A model generated the notes under the pieces. It was not told the origin of the DNA and did not search any database. It saw only the letters and a list, made by a program, of their open reading frames with translations. The position numbers were made by a program, and so were the translations under genes. From the NCBI RefSeq assembly GCF_036084755.1, contig NZ_CP107968.1, positions 558,001 through 622,000 on the forward strand: a stretch of DNA of 64,000 nt. The letters are read 5' to 3'. The DNA is from Streptomyces sp. NBC_00370. GTDB taxonomy: Bacteria; Actinomycetota; Actinomycetes; Streptomycetales; Streptomycetaceae. Positions 1-7,859 of this stretch are shown in pieces (positions within the stretch are counted from its first letter, which is position 1; each line of letters opens with the position of its first letter).

Positions 1-6
1 GGACGT

Positions 7-990
7 TCACTTGGTCAGTGCGTCCACGAGCGCGTCGATGTACCGCGTCATCGACGCCGTACCGCCGAACATCCAGATGCCGTCCGGGAGCCGGTGGGCT
101 TCGCCCTTCTTCACGAAGGGCAGCGACTTCCACACCGCGTTGTCCTTGAGTCCGCCGGCGAAGGGATCACCGCCGTCCGCGTCGTTGGCGATGTACACGA
201 ACCGGGAGTCGCCGATCTTCGTCAGGCCCTCGACGTCCGTCGCGGCGAGGCCGTACCCCTTGTCGCCCTTCATCGTCCACGGACTGACCAGACCGAGTTC
301 GGTGTTGATGTCGGTGAGCAGCGAGCCCTTCACGAACGGGCGCACCGAGACCTGGCTTCCTTCCTGCCAGCCGTCGGCGAAGGCGACCTTCTGCCCTGCG
401 AGGCCCGCGGCGGCGAGTTCCTTCTTGCCTTCGGCGAGCCTCTGCCGGAAGGCGGCGATCGTCTCCTCGGCCTTGGCCTCGGTTCCGGTGGCCCGCGCGA
501 TGAGCTTCACGTTGTCGGTCATCTGGTCGATCTGGCGGCTCGCGTCAGCCGCCCGCACCACGATGAGCGGCGCCAGTTCGGAGAGTTGGCCGATGGCGGC
601 GTCCGTCAGGTCGTCCGTCGCGACGATGAGGTCGGGCTTCAGGGCGGCGACGGTATCGAGACTGGGTTCGCCGCGGGTGCCGATGTCCTTGGTGCCGTCG
701 GCAAGGGGCGCCGCCGTGTCGTAGTCCTGGTACCCCTTCACATCGGCCACGCCGACGGGGTCGACGCCCAGGGTGACGAGCGATTCGACGACGTTCCATT
801 CGGTGCCGACGACTCGCTGGGCCGGTCCGTCGAGCGTCACTTTCTCGCCGCGCGAGTCGGTGACCGTCAGCGCGGGGGCCGCGGCGGCCGTCTTCTCGGG
901 TGCCTCCGTCGTGCCGCAGCCGACGAGGGTGGCCGCGAGGGTGGCGGCGATCACGCTGATCGCGGGCCATGCCCGGAGCTTGGTGGTCAT
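7..990 (-). CDS. Iron-siderophore ABC transporter substrate-binding lipoprotein
   Basis: Extracellular lipoprotein that would capture a ferric siderophore and hand it to a membrane permease. The first 25 or so residues form a lipoprotein signal with lipobox L-V-G-C, followed by an Ala/Thr/Glu-rich tether. The mature part has the FecB/BtuF-type layout: an N-terminal VTDSRGEKVTL strand, a VAALKPDLIVA segment, a long backbone helix, then a second lobe. I start at the ATG at 988-990 (MTTKLRAW) rather than the longer open frame, because the start then lies 7 bases after the stop of the upstream ATPase gene and the signal peptide begins properly. It is the second gene of an iron-box operon; a FecCD-type permease is expected beyond the left edge. 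Family sure; ligand unknown. Confidence 0.9.
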   Translation of the reverse strand: MTTKLRAWPAISVIAATLAATLVGCGTTEAPEKTAAAAPALTVTDSRGEKVTLDGPAQRVVGTEWNVVESLVTLGVDPVGVADVKGYQDYDTAAPLADGTKDIGTRGEPSLDTVAALKPDLIVATDDLTDAAIGQLSELAPLIVVRAADASRQIDQMTDNVKLIARATGTEAKAEETIAAFRQRLAEGKKELAAAGLAGQKVAFADGWQEGSQVSVRPFVKGSLLTDINTELGLVSPWTMKGDKGYGLAATDVEGLTKIGDSRFVYIANDADGGDPFAGGLKDNAVWKSLPFVKKGEAHRLPDGIWMFGGTASMTRYIDALVDALTK

Positions 991-997
991 GGGGATG

Positions 998-1867
998 TCA
1001 GGGCCTTTCCAGCCGGAGGTGATGTCTGCCCACCGCACGGGTGCGGGGGATTCCCGTCGAGGGGTCGGCTCCGACCTCGATACGGATGCCGTAGGTGTCG
1101 CTCAGCAGCTCGGCGTCGTACACCTGGGCGGGGGTGCCGGCAGCCGCGACACGCCCCTCGGAGAGCAGGACGACCTGATCCGCCACCGCCGCCGCCTGGT
1201 CCAGGTCGTGCAGGACGACCCCGATGGTGACGCCGTGCGTGTCGGCCAAGTCCCTGATGAGGTCGAGGATTTCCACCTGGTAGCGCAGATCGAGATAGGT
1301 CGTCGGTTCGTCGAGCAGCAGTACGTCGGTGTCCTGCGCCAGACAGCAGGCGAACCAGACGCGCTGCAACTGGCCGCCGGAGAGGCTTTCCACGCCGCGG
1401 TCGGCGAGTTCGGCGACGTTCGTGACGGCCAGGGCGTGCTCGATCAGCCGCACGCCGTCCGGGTCGCTCCCCCGCAACCGCCCCCGGTACGGGTGCCGCC
1501 CGAAGCCGACCACCTCGCGGACGCTGAGTCCCGCCGGAGTGGCGCGGCTCTGTGCGAGCAGTGTGACGCGGCGGGAGAAGTCGGTGCGCGAGAGAGCGAA
1601 GGCGTCCACAGGCTGCTCACCGTCCGCACCCACGGTCACCCGTCCGGTGCGCGCCCGGTGCAGTCGGGCGACCGCACGCAACAGGGTGGACTTCCCACTG
1701 CCGTTGGGGCCGATCAGCGCCGTGACCTGGCCGCCGGGAAGGCGGATGCCCGCCTCGTGCACCACATCCACGCCGTCGTAGGCGACGGTGAGATCGGTGG
1801 TGGCCAGGCCGGTGGCGCCGGGGCCGGACGGTGGGGAGGCTTCTCGGGCGGGTGCAGTCACGATCAC
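998..1867 (-). CDS. Iron-siderophore ABC transporter ATP-binding protein (FecE/FepC type)
   Basis: Cytoplasmic ATPase of a siderophore importer. Walker A is GPNGSGKST at residues 53-61, the signature is LSGGQLQRV, Walker B is LLLDEPTTYLD, and the switch His is in VVLHDLDQA. The 289-residue length is a little over the usual 260-270 because of a Pro/Ala/Gly-rich N-terminus. The start is GTG at 1865-1867, only five bases from an iron box, so there is no room for a normal leader; the message may be leaderless, or translation may begin further in. It is the first gene of the operon with the substrate-binding protein. No permease lies between them, which is a less common order. Confidence 0.93.
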   Translation of the reverse strand: MIVTAPAREASPPSGPGATGLATTDLTVAYDGVDVVHEAGIRLPGGQVTALIGPNGSGKSTLLRAVARLHRARTGRVTVGADGEQPVDAFALSRTDFSRRVTLLAQSRATPAGLSVREVVGFGRHPYRGRLRGSDPDGVRLIEHALAVTNVAELADRGVESLSGGQLQRVWFACCLAQDTDVLLLDEPTTYLDLRYQVEILDLIRDLADTHGVTIGVVLHDLDQAAAVADQVVLLSEGRVAAAGTPAQVYDAELLSDTYGIRIEVGADPSTGIPRTRAVGRHHLRLERP

Positions 1868-1872
1868 GTCAC

Positions 1873-1891
1873 TTAGGTTAGCCTAACCTTT
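1873..1891. promoter_or_regulatory. Iron box (DmdR1/IdeR-type operator)
   Basis: TTAGGTTAGCCTAACCTTT is a near-perfect match to the 19-bp actinobacterial iron-box consensus (TTAGGTTAGSCTAACCTAA), known to bind DmdR1/IdeR with Fe2+. It sits just upstream of the siderophore ATPase gene. A possible -35 hexamer TTGAAG on the minus strand lies at 1892-1897, so the repressor would cover the promoter. The same box lies about 120 bases upstream of the divergent monooxygenase gene and might also affect it; that is inference. Confidence 0.92.
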
Positions 1892-2010
1892 CTTCAAGTC
1901 GAAAATCGGCCATGCCCGCCCGGGGCGAGGCGTTCCACACCTTGATACGGCGAAGCCCGGATACCAGACGCGTCTTGTGTCGTACCGCACCGACCGGCCA
2001 GGATGCCGAC

Positions 2011-3135
2011 ATGGCCCCCTTGCTGCACTGGTTCCTGCCCACGGGTGGTGACGGCCGCGATCCCGGTGGTGTCACCGCCGTACAGAAGCGCACCGCTGCC
2101 GCCACGCGGCGGCCCGCCGACATCGGGTACCTCGCGCAGGTGGCGCGCGCCGCCGAACACGCGGGGTTCGCCTCCCTGTTGACGCCGGTCGGCCTCGGCT
2201 GCGCCGATCCGTGGATCCTGACCTCGGCGCTGGCCCAGCACACGGAGCGGATCGGGTTCCTCGTGGCGTTCCGCGCGGGATTCGCCAGCCCGACGCTGCT
2301 GGCCCAACAGGCCGACTCGTTCCGGCGGTTCGCCGGAGGGCGGCTGCGGCTCAACATCGTCACCGGCGGCGACCCCGCCGAGCAGCGGGCGTACGGCGAC
2401 CAGCTCGACCATGACGACCGCTACGCGCGGACGGACGAGATCATGGCGGTGCTGCGGGATCTGCTGGACGGGAAGCGGGTCGACCACGATGGCCGTCATC
2501 TGAAGATCGAGAACGCGCGGCTGACGGACCCCGCCACGCGGTATCCGGTTCCGCTGTACTTCGGCGGCGCCTCCCCCGCGGCCCAGGACGTGGCCGTACG
2601 TCGCGCCGACGTCCAGCTGCTGTGGGGCGAGCCGCCGGCGGGGATCGCCGCCCGGGTGGAGCAACTGCGGGTGCGTAACCCCGCGTTGCGGTTCGGACTG
2701 CGTCTGCACATCATCAGCCGCGACAGCGCCGACGAGGCGTGGCGTGAGGCCGACCGCATGCTCAAGGGGCTCGCTCCGGAGACGGTACGCGCCACCCAGG
2801 AACGCTTCGCCCGGATGGACTCCACCGGGCAGGCCCGGATGACCGCACTGCACGCGGGCTCGGCCGACCCGGGGCGGCTGACCGTCTCGCCAAACCTCTG
2901 GGCGGGGATCGGCCTGGTCAGGGAGGGTGCCGGCACCGCGCTGGTCGGCTCGCACGACGAGGTGGCGGCCCGGCTCGACGAATACCGGCGGCTGGGTGTC
3001 GACGAGTTCGTCCTGTCCGGATATCCGCATCTGGAGGAGGCGTTCCGGGTCGGTGAGGAGGTCGCGCCGCGCCTGCGGGCCCTGGCCACCGCCGACGCCG
3101 ACGCCGATCCCGACAACAACCCCGTCGCCCGCTGA
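2011..3135 (+). CDS. LLM-class flavin-dependent monooxygenase (SsuD-like)
   Basis: TIM-barrel FMNH2-dependent monooxygenase of the alkanesulfonate monooxygenase group. Family signs are the N-terminal HWFLPTGGDGRD segment, the LTPVGLGCADPW strand, GRLRLNIVTGGDP in the flavin region, and the C-terminal GVDEFVLSGYPHLEEA, typical of SsuD. I place the start at ATG 2011 (MAPLLHWF), preceded by AGGA eight bases upstream; this gives 374 residues, the normal SsuD size, whereas an upstream in-frame ATG at 1912 adds residues with no family match. It diverges from the iron-siderophore operon across an iron box, so a role in iron or sulfur supply is possible. No ssuEABC genes are nearby. Substrate unknown. 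Confidence 0.85.
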   Translation: MAPLLHWFLPTGGDGRDPGGVTAVQKRTAAATRRPADIGYLAQVARAAEHAGFASLLTPVGLGCADPWILTSALAQHTERIGFLVAFRAGFASPTLLAQQADSFRRFAGGRLRLNIVTGGDPAEQRAYGDQLDHDDRYARTDEIMAVLRDLLDGKRVDHDGRHLKIENARLTDPATRYPVPLYFGGASPAAQDVAVRRADVQLLWGEPPAGIAARVEQLRVRNPALRFGLRLHIISRDSADEAWREADRMLKGLAPETVRATQERFARMDSTGQARMTALHAGSADPGRLTVSPNLWAGIGLVREGAGTALVGSHDEVAARLDEYRRLGVDEFVLSGYPHLEEAFRVGEEVAPRLRALATADADADPDNNPVAR

Positions 3136-3138
3136 TTT

Positions 3139-3172
3139 ACGCGGCGAGCGCGAGACTCACGCGGCGAGCGCG
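3139..3172. repeat. 20-bp direct duplication across the stop codon of the PlsC gene
   Basis: ACGCGGCGAGCGCG occurs at 3139-3152 and again at 3159-3172, a 20-base period with 14 identical bases. The second copy overlaps the stop codon of the PlsC-type gene (3157-3159) and its last alanine codons. It looks like a local tandem duplication at the gene end. Confidence 0.6.
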
Positions 3173-3819
3173 GCGGGCTCCCCCAGCTGCGCGGTGGCCG
3201 TGCGCCAGGCTGTCGTCACGGCGGTACGGGCCTGCGCCGTCCTGGCCGCCCTGTCACCGGCCAGACTCAGCGGCGTCCCCACGTGAACGTGCAGTTCGGG
3301 GCGGCGCAGCGGCGCCGTGAGCAGGCCCGCCAGCTGCTTGGCCGCGTTGCCCGAGATGATCCGCCGGGCGCCCGCCTGGCCCACGGGCACCACCGGAGTG
3401 CCGGTGCGGAGGCTCAGCCGGGCCAGGCCGCTGCGGAACGCCTCGGGGGCCGTTTCGCGGGCGTCGGTGCGACGCGGCAGACCGCCCTCGGCGTAGATCA
3501 GCACCGAGCGGCCCTGCTCCAGCGCCTCGGCCGCGGCGTCCAGGGCGTGCGCCGCGCGCCGGTCGCCGCGGTGGACGGGTATGTGCCCTTCACCGGCGAG
3601 CGCGCGGCCGAGCAGCGGGACGCGCCACAGGCCGGCTGCCGCCATGACGACCGGCCGGACCCCGAGACGGTGCAGCGCGGCAAGGACGACGGCCGGGTCG
3701 GCGAACGAGGTGTGATTCGCGGCGATGATGCTGCCCGGAGCGAGTTCGGCTCCCGGGTCGGTCGTGACGGTGAGACGGCCGGCGACAGGCACCAGAACGT
3801 CGGCGAGGCGGCTGAGCAT
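3157..3819 (-). CDS. plsC: 1-acylglycerol-3-phosphate O-acyltransferase (PlsC family)
   Basis: Membrane-associated acyltransferase that would acylate lysophosphatidic acid or a related lipid acceptor. The catalytic HX4D motif is visible as NHTSFAD near residue 38. The later motif that is usually EGTRS reads EGGLPRR, and VVPVGQAG stands where the fourth motif (VPV) is expected. I start at ATG 3817-3819 (MLSRLADV) because AGGAG precedes it by seven bases. The resulting 220 residues fit short actinobacterial PlsC proteins; a much longer upstream open frame has no family features. It is convergent with the monooxygenase gene. Confidence 0.88.
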   Translation of the reverse strand: MLSRLADVLVPVAGRLTVTTDPGAELAPGSIIAANHTSFADPAVVLAALHRLGVRPVVMAAAGLWRVPLLGRALAGEGHIPVHRGDRRAAHALDAAAEALEQGRSVLIYAEGGLPRRTDARETAPEAFRSGLARLSLRTGTPVVPVGQAGARRIISGNAAKQLAGLLTAPLRRPELHVHVGTPLSLAGDRAARTAQARTAVTTAWRTATAQLGEPAALAA

Positions 3820-3994
3820 GTGCTGTCTCCTGGGTTCGGCATTGCTGGCCTTCATCATCGGCCCCGGCCGGGGCCGGGACATGAGTAGCCGAGCGCATCT
3901 TTCCAGGCCCGGTACCCAGGGCGGACCAGGCGCGGGACCGGCATGACCGGCGTCATACGCTTCCGCCAAGACCAAGGACGTAGACCTTCGCCCG

Positions 3995-4495
3995 GTGGCC
4001 AAGGAAGACCTGCCGTTGCTCGACCTGCTCCACAACACGTCCCCGGAGTCGGATGCGGCGTTCGACTGGTTCGGGTTCGCCGATCCTGCCGCGAAGCACC
4101 GGCGTTGGGCCGAGAACGGACTGCTGACGGCCGACTCCGGAACGCTCATGGTGGTGGTGAGCCCGGACCGGGCTGTCGGATCCGTCGGCTGGCGTTCCAT
4201 GCCGTTCGGGCCGCTCAACCGCGGCTGGAACATCGGCATCGGACTGCTCCCCGAGGCCCGGGGTCAGGGCATCGGCACCCGGGCCCAGGCGCTGCTCACG
4301 CGGTATCTCTTCGCCCACACGCAGGTGAACCGGGTGGACGCGCACACCGACGTGGCGAACGTCGCCGAGCAACGCGCCCTGGAGAAGGCGGGGTTCACCA
4401 GGGAAGGGGTGATGCGGGGCGCCCAGTTCCGTAACGGGAGCTACCACGACATGGTGCTCTACAGCGTTCTTCGGAGTGAAGTCGCTTTCAGCTGA
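3995..4495 (+). CDS. GNAT-family N-acetyltransferase (N-terminus uncertain)
   Basis: GCN5-type acetyltransferase of the RimJ/RimL-like group, which acetylates an amino group using acetyl-CoA. The acetyl-CoA loop is visible as LPEARGQGIGTRAQ, and VANVAEQRALEKAGFTREG is the typical C-terminal N-x-x-S/E-x-R-x-x-E-K-x-G-F stretch. The only start in frame is GTG 3995, but the codons before it encode DVDLRP, which with PVAKED resembles the first beta strand of the family. An ATG at 3943 lies in another frame. So the true N-terminus may be cut by a frameshift near 3945-3960, a sequence error, or a non-standard start. The gene ends inside a 16-bp tandem repeat. Confidence 0.78.
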   Translation: MAKEDLPLLDLLHNTSPESDAAFDWFGFADPAAKHRRWAENGLLTADSGTLMVVVSPDRAVGSVGWRSMPFGPLNRGWNIGIGLLPEARGQGIGTRAQALLTRYLFAHTQVNRVDAHTDVANVAEQRALEKAGFTREGVMRGAQFRNGSYHDMVLYSVLRSEVAFS

Positions 4496-4576
4496 GGTCG
4501 CTTTCGGCTGAGGTCGTTTTCGGCCTGGGTCGCTTTCGGGTCCGGTCGCTTCCGTCCGGTGTCGCTTCCGTCTGAG
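4481..4576. repeat. Six-copy 16-bp tandem repeat array
   Basis: Six head-to-tail units of exactly 16 bases begin at 4481, 4497, 4513, 4529, 4545 and 4561, each starting GTCGYTTYCG and several ending CTGAG (first unit GTCGCTTTCAGCTGAG); a partial seventh unit follows at 4577. The period is not a multiple of three, and the first unit contains the stop codon of the acetyltransferase gene, so the array is essentially non-coding. It lies between that gene and the transporter gene and is probably a slippage product; it could act as a regulator-binding array, but nothing shows that. Confidence 0.85.
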
Positions 4577-4657
4577 GTCGCCGCAGGCAGCAGACTTCAT
4601 GCCGCCTTCACACGCGGCTCTTGCCGCCGGCTTCGACGTTCCCCCATGATCTGCGGC

Positions 4658-6094
4658 ATGGCAGCAGACATCCGCGCGCAGGGCGAGCCGGTTGCGCCCC
4701 TTCGGCGCCGGGTGCGTATCGGGTACGGCCTCGGCTCCCTGTGCACCGGCACGTTCGCCACCGTGCCGGGGCTGATCCTGCTCTACTACCTCACCAACGT
4801 GCTCGCCGTGCCCGCGGCCGTCGCCGGTGCGGCCGTCTTCCTGCCGAAGGCCTGGGACGTCCTGGTCAACCCGCTGGTCGGGGCGGTGTCCGATCGAAGC
4901 CGACTGCGCGGCGGACCGCGCCGGCCGTTCCTGCTGGCCGGTGCCTGCACGCTCCCGCCGCTCTTCGCGCTGCTCTTCGCCGCGCCCCCGCTGCACGGCG
5001 CGGCGGCCGCCGGATACGTGGCGGTGGTCTTCCTGCTCGCCGCCACCGCGTACGCCGTCTTCCAGGTGCCGTACGTGACGATGCCCGCCGAGATGACCGA
5101 GGACCCGGCCGAGCGGAGCCGGGTGCTGGGCTGGCGGGTCGGCTTTCTCGGCGTCGCGATCCTGCTGTCCGGCGGGCTCGCGCCGGCGATCGCGCACGCG
5201 GGCGACGACGGACCGGGCAGCTACCGGACCATGGGGATCGCCGTCGCCTTCCTGCTCGCCCTGGGCATGTTCGGGGCCTGGTTCACCACCCGGTGGGCGC
5301 CCGCGGTGGCCCGCAGCGAGGCCGAGCACTCGCTCCGGGCCCAGTTGGCCGCCGCCAGGTCGCACCGGCCCTTCCTGTTCCTGGCCGGCATGTGGACCCT
5401 CCAGGCCCTCGCCGTGGGCGTGATGCTCGCCGGCGTCCAGTACTTCGCGACGTACACCCTCGGCTCGGCCGACGCGGTCACGCCGCTGTTCGCCTGTCTG
5501 ATCGGTCCGCTCGTACTCGTCATGCCGCTGTGGAACCGGCTGGCCCGTCGCTACGGCGTGAAGGCGGCCCAGTGGTGCGCCTCGGTGCTCTTCCTCGGCG
5601 GCGCCGTGCTGCTGGCCTGCACGCCCGCGGCCGGAAACGCGCTCGGCTTCGGGGCGGTCGTCGTCATCGGAATCGCCTACGCCGGGCTCCAGTTGCTGCC
5701 GCTCACCATGCTCGCCGACACGCTCGCGGCCGATGTCGCCCGTACCGGCAAGCGGCGGGCAGCGACCTTCACCGGGCTGTGGACCGCGGCCGAGAATCTG
5801 GCCTTCGCGCTGGGCGCCGGGGCGTTCGCGCTCGTTCTGGCGGTGACGGGGTTTCGTTCCTCCGACGCCGACCACCGGGTCGACCAGCCCGGGGCTGCTC
5901 TGACCGGCATCACCGTGGGCATGAGCGTGCTGCCGGCCGTTCTCGCGGCGGCGAGCCTGTGGCTGTTGTACCGCTACCGCGAGGACGCCGCCGACAACAC
6001 GTCCGCAACGCCCGTGTCCCCGGCGGCCGCGTCCCCCGCGCCCGCGTCCCCCGCGCCCGAACCCCGGCAGGAAGAGACCGACCGTGTCGACTGA
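4658..6094 (+). CDS. MFS transporter, glycoside-pentoside-hexuronide:cation (MelB-like) type
   Basis: Integral membrane symporter with about 12 hydrophobic segments. The GPH-family look is clear: RRRVRIGYGLGSLCTGTF at the N-terminus, AWDVLVNPLVGAVSDRSR in the loop after helix 2, and VPYVTMPAEMTEDPAERSR in the cytoplasmic loop. The start is ATG 4658 (MAADIRAQ) or ATG 4646, both ahead of the first conserved segment. The C-terminus is a Pro/Ala/Ser repeat tail coded by a short tandem repeat. The gene overlaps the next one (PLP enzyme) by 11 bases, so the two are translated together and the transporter may import that enzyme's substrate. Substrate cannot be read. Confidence 0.85.
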   Translation: MAADIRAQGEPVAPLRRRVRIGYGLGSLCTGTFATVPGLILLYYLTNVLAVPAAVAGAAVFLPKAWDVLVNPLVGAVSDRSRLRGGPRRPFLLAGACTLPPLFALLFAAPPLHGAAAAGYVAVVFLLAATAYAVFQVPYVTMPAEMTEDPAERSRVLGWRVGFLGVAILLSGGLAPAIAHAGDDGPGSYRTMGIAVAFLLALGMFGAWFTTRWAPAVARSEAEHSLRAQLAAARSHRPFLFLAGMWTLQALAVGVMLAGVQYFATYTLGSADAVTPLFACLIGPLVLVMPLWNRLARRYGVKAAQWCASVLFLGGAVLLACTPAAGNALGFGAVVVIGIAYAGLQLLPLTMLADTLAADVARTGKRRAATFTGLWTAAENLAFALGAGAFALVLAVTGFRSSDADHRVDQPGAALTGITVGMSVLPAVLAAASLWLLYRYREDAADNTSATPVSPAAASPAPASPAPEPRQEETDRVD

Positions 6095-7568
6095 GCCCAA
6101 CCCCGCGCTTCCCGAGGGCCGTTCGGCGGCCGACGTGCTCGCCGAGCTGCGGCGTCTGCGGGACTCCGACGCACCCACCCGGGGTGGGCGCACCTTCGCC
6201 TACGTCTACGACGCGGGGCTAGAGGGGCTCGACGAGCTGGCGGCCGCCGCGTACACGGAGTACGCGACCGTCAACGGCCTCGACCCCACCGTCTTCCCGA
6301 GCGTGGCACGGCTGGAGAACGACCTGGTGCGGACCGTGGCGGCGCTGCTGGGCGCCCCGGGCGCGCAAGGGACGTTCACCAGCGGCGGTACCGAGAGCAT
6401 CCTGCTCGCGGTCAAGACGGCCCGCGACCACGCGCGTTCGGTACGGGGGGTCACGGCGCCGCAGCTGGTCCTGCCGTCCACCGCCCATGCCGCCTTCCAC
6501 AAGGCGGCCCACTACCTCGGCCTGGAGACGGTCGCCGTCCCGGTCGATCCGGCCACCTTCCGCGCCGACGCCGACGCCGTGGCGGCGGCCATCACCGACC
6601 GCACCGCGCTCGTGGTCGCCTCGGCGCCGTCGTACGCGCACGGGGTGATCGACCCCGTGGCCGACATCGCCGCCGCTGCCGCCGGGCGCGGGGTGCTGTG
6701 CCATGTCGACGCCTGTATCGGCGGCTGGCTGCTGCCCTATCTGCGGCGCGCCGGGCGCGAGGTGCCGCCGTTCGGCCTTTCGGTCCCCGGGGTCACGTCG
6801 CTCTCCGTCGACCTGCACAAGTATGCGTACGCCGACAAGGGCGCGTCCGTCGTCCTCTACCGGGACGCCGAACTGCGCCGGTACCAGTACTTCGCCCATG
6901 CGGGGTGGCCCGGTTACCCGGTCGTCAACCCCACGGTGCAGGGGACGAAGTCCGGCGGGCTGCTGGCGCAGGCGTGGGCGGTCCTCCAGCATGTCGGGGA
7001 GGACGGCTACACCGCCCTGGCCGCCCGGGTCGCCGAGGCGTCGGACCGGCTGCTGGCGGGGCTGCGTGGCGTAGCCGGCGTACAGGTGCTCGGTGAACCG
7101 GCCGCAGGGCTGGTCGCGTTCACGGTCCACGGCGAATCGGCGGGAGCGGGGCCCGACTTGAGCCTGCTGCTGCACCTGGCGGACGAGATGCGCGTCCGGG
7201 GCTGGTACCTCCAGCCGCAGTTGTCGTTCGACGGCCTGCCGCCCAATCTCCATCTCACCCTGACCCCGGCCACGGTCGGCCAGGTGGACGCGCTGGTGAA
7301 GGATCTGGCTGACGCGCTGCGAGCGGCCCGCGCGCTGCCGCCGGTGTCCGTGGACCCGGGGCTGGCCGGCCTCGCCGCCGGGCTCGACCCGGCGGCGCTG
7401 ACTCCGGAGGAGATCGCCGGCGTCCTGGCTTACGCGGGGCTCGACGGGGAGGCGGGGCTGCCCGTCCGGATGGCCCCCGTACTGGTGTTGCTGGACGCTC
7501 TTGAGCAGCCGCTCAAGGAGCGGCTGCTCTCGGAGTTCATCGGGTCGGTGTTCGACAACCGGCCCTAG
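6084..7568 (+). CDS. PLP-dependent decarboxylase/aldolase, sphingosine-1-phosphate lyase-like
   Basis: Fold-type I PLP enzyme of the group II decarboxylase/S1P-lyase superfamily, 494 residues. Key features are TSGGTESILLAVKTARD in the cofactor-phosphate region, HVDACIGGWLLPYLRRAG (very like the HVDACLGG motif of S1P lyases), and the PLP lysine in SVDLHKYAYADKG at Lys246. The GTG start at 6084 has AGGAAGAG seven bases upstream, inside the end of the transporter gene. S1P lyases split a phosphorylated amino alcohol into an aldehyde and phosphoethanolamine; relatives decarboxylate amino acids. I favour a lyase on a small phospho-amino alcohol, but the substrate is not proven. Coupling to the transporter suggests a catabolic pair. 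Confidence 0.85.
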   Translation: MSTEPNPALPEGRSAADVLAELRRLRDSDAPTRGGRTFAYVYDAGLEGLDELAAAAYTEYATVNGLDPTVFPSVARLENDLVRTVAALLGAPGAQGTFTSGGTESILLAVKTARDHARSVRGVTAPQLVLPSTAHAAFHKAAHYLGLETVAVPVDPATFRADADAVAAAITDRTALVVASAPSYAHGVIDPVADIAAAAAGRGVLCHVDACIGGWLLPYLRRAGREVPPFGLSVPGVTSLSVDLHKYAYADKGASVVLYRDAELRRYQYFAHAGWPGYPVVNPTVQGTKSGGLLAQAWAVLQHVGEDGYTALAARVAEASDRLLAGLRGVAGVQVLGEPAAGLVAFTVHGESAGAGPDLSLLLHLADEMRVRGWYLQPQLSFDGLPPNLHLTLTPATVGQVDALVKDLADALRAARALPPVSVDPGLAGLAAGLDPAALTPEEIAGVLAYAGLDGEAGLPVRMAPVLVLLDALEQPLKERLLSEFIGSVFDNRP

Positions 7569-7575
7569 AGGGGTT

Positions 7576-7731
7576 CTAGAAGTAGTGCTTACGGCCACCG
7601 ACCGCGCGGCCGCTCGCCCCGAGGATCCACAGGGCCGCGCCGACGACGACAAGCACACCACCGATGGTGGTCAGCAGCGAGACACCGACCAGCAGGCCGA
7701 TGAGGAGCAGAATGACGCCAAGGACAATCAT
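7576..7731 (-). CDS. Small hydrophobic membrane protein (DUF6131-like)
   Basis: A 51-residue protein made almost wholly of two hydrophobic stretches (VILLLIGLLVGVSLL and IGGVLVVVGAALWILG) followed by a short basic tail ending GGRKHYF. Such tiny two-helix proteins with an RKHYF/RRHWY tail are common and conserved in Streptomyces; the function is unknown. The start is ATG 7729-7731. It is convergent with the PLP enzyme gene, with only seven bases between the two ends. It sits inside a much longer open frame on the same strand that is only a shadow of the neighbouring kinase gene. Confidence 0.75.
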   Translation of the reverse strand: MIVLGVILLLIGLLVGVSLLTTIGGVLVVVGAALWILGASGRAVGGRKHYF

Positions 7732-7859
7732 GTCGGTTCCGATCTCTTCGTCTCCGCGGCCACGCGGTCGGTGGCTGTCGGTCCGTCGTTGTGCTTCCTC
7801 CAAGTGCCCGGCCTGCGGCGGCTCATGCATACGCCGTTGCACCGCGTCCGCTCGGCAGC

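Noticed and set aside
3953..6193. A 746-codon minus-strand open frame antisense to the GNAT and transporter genes
   Set aside because: Low-complexity Gly/Arg/His sequence; the sense strand encodes clear families.
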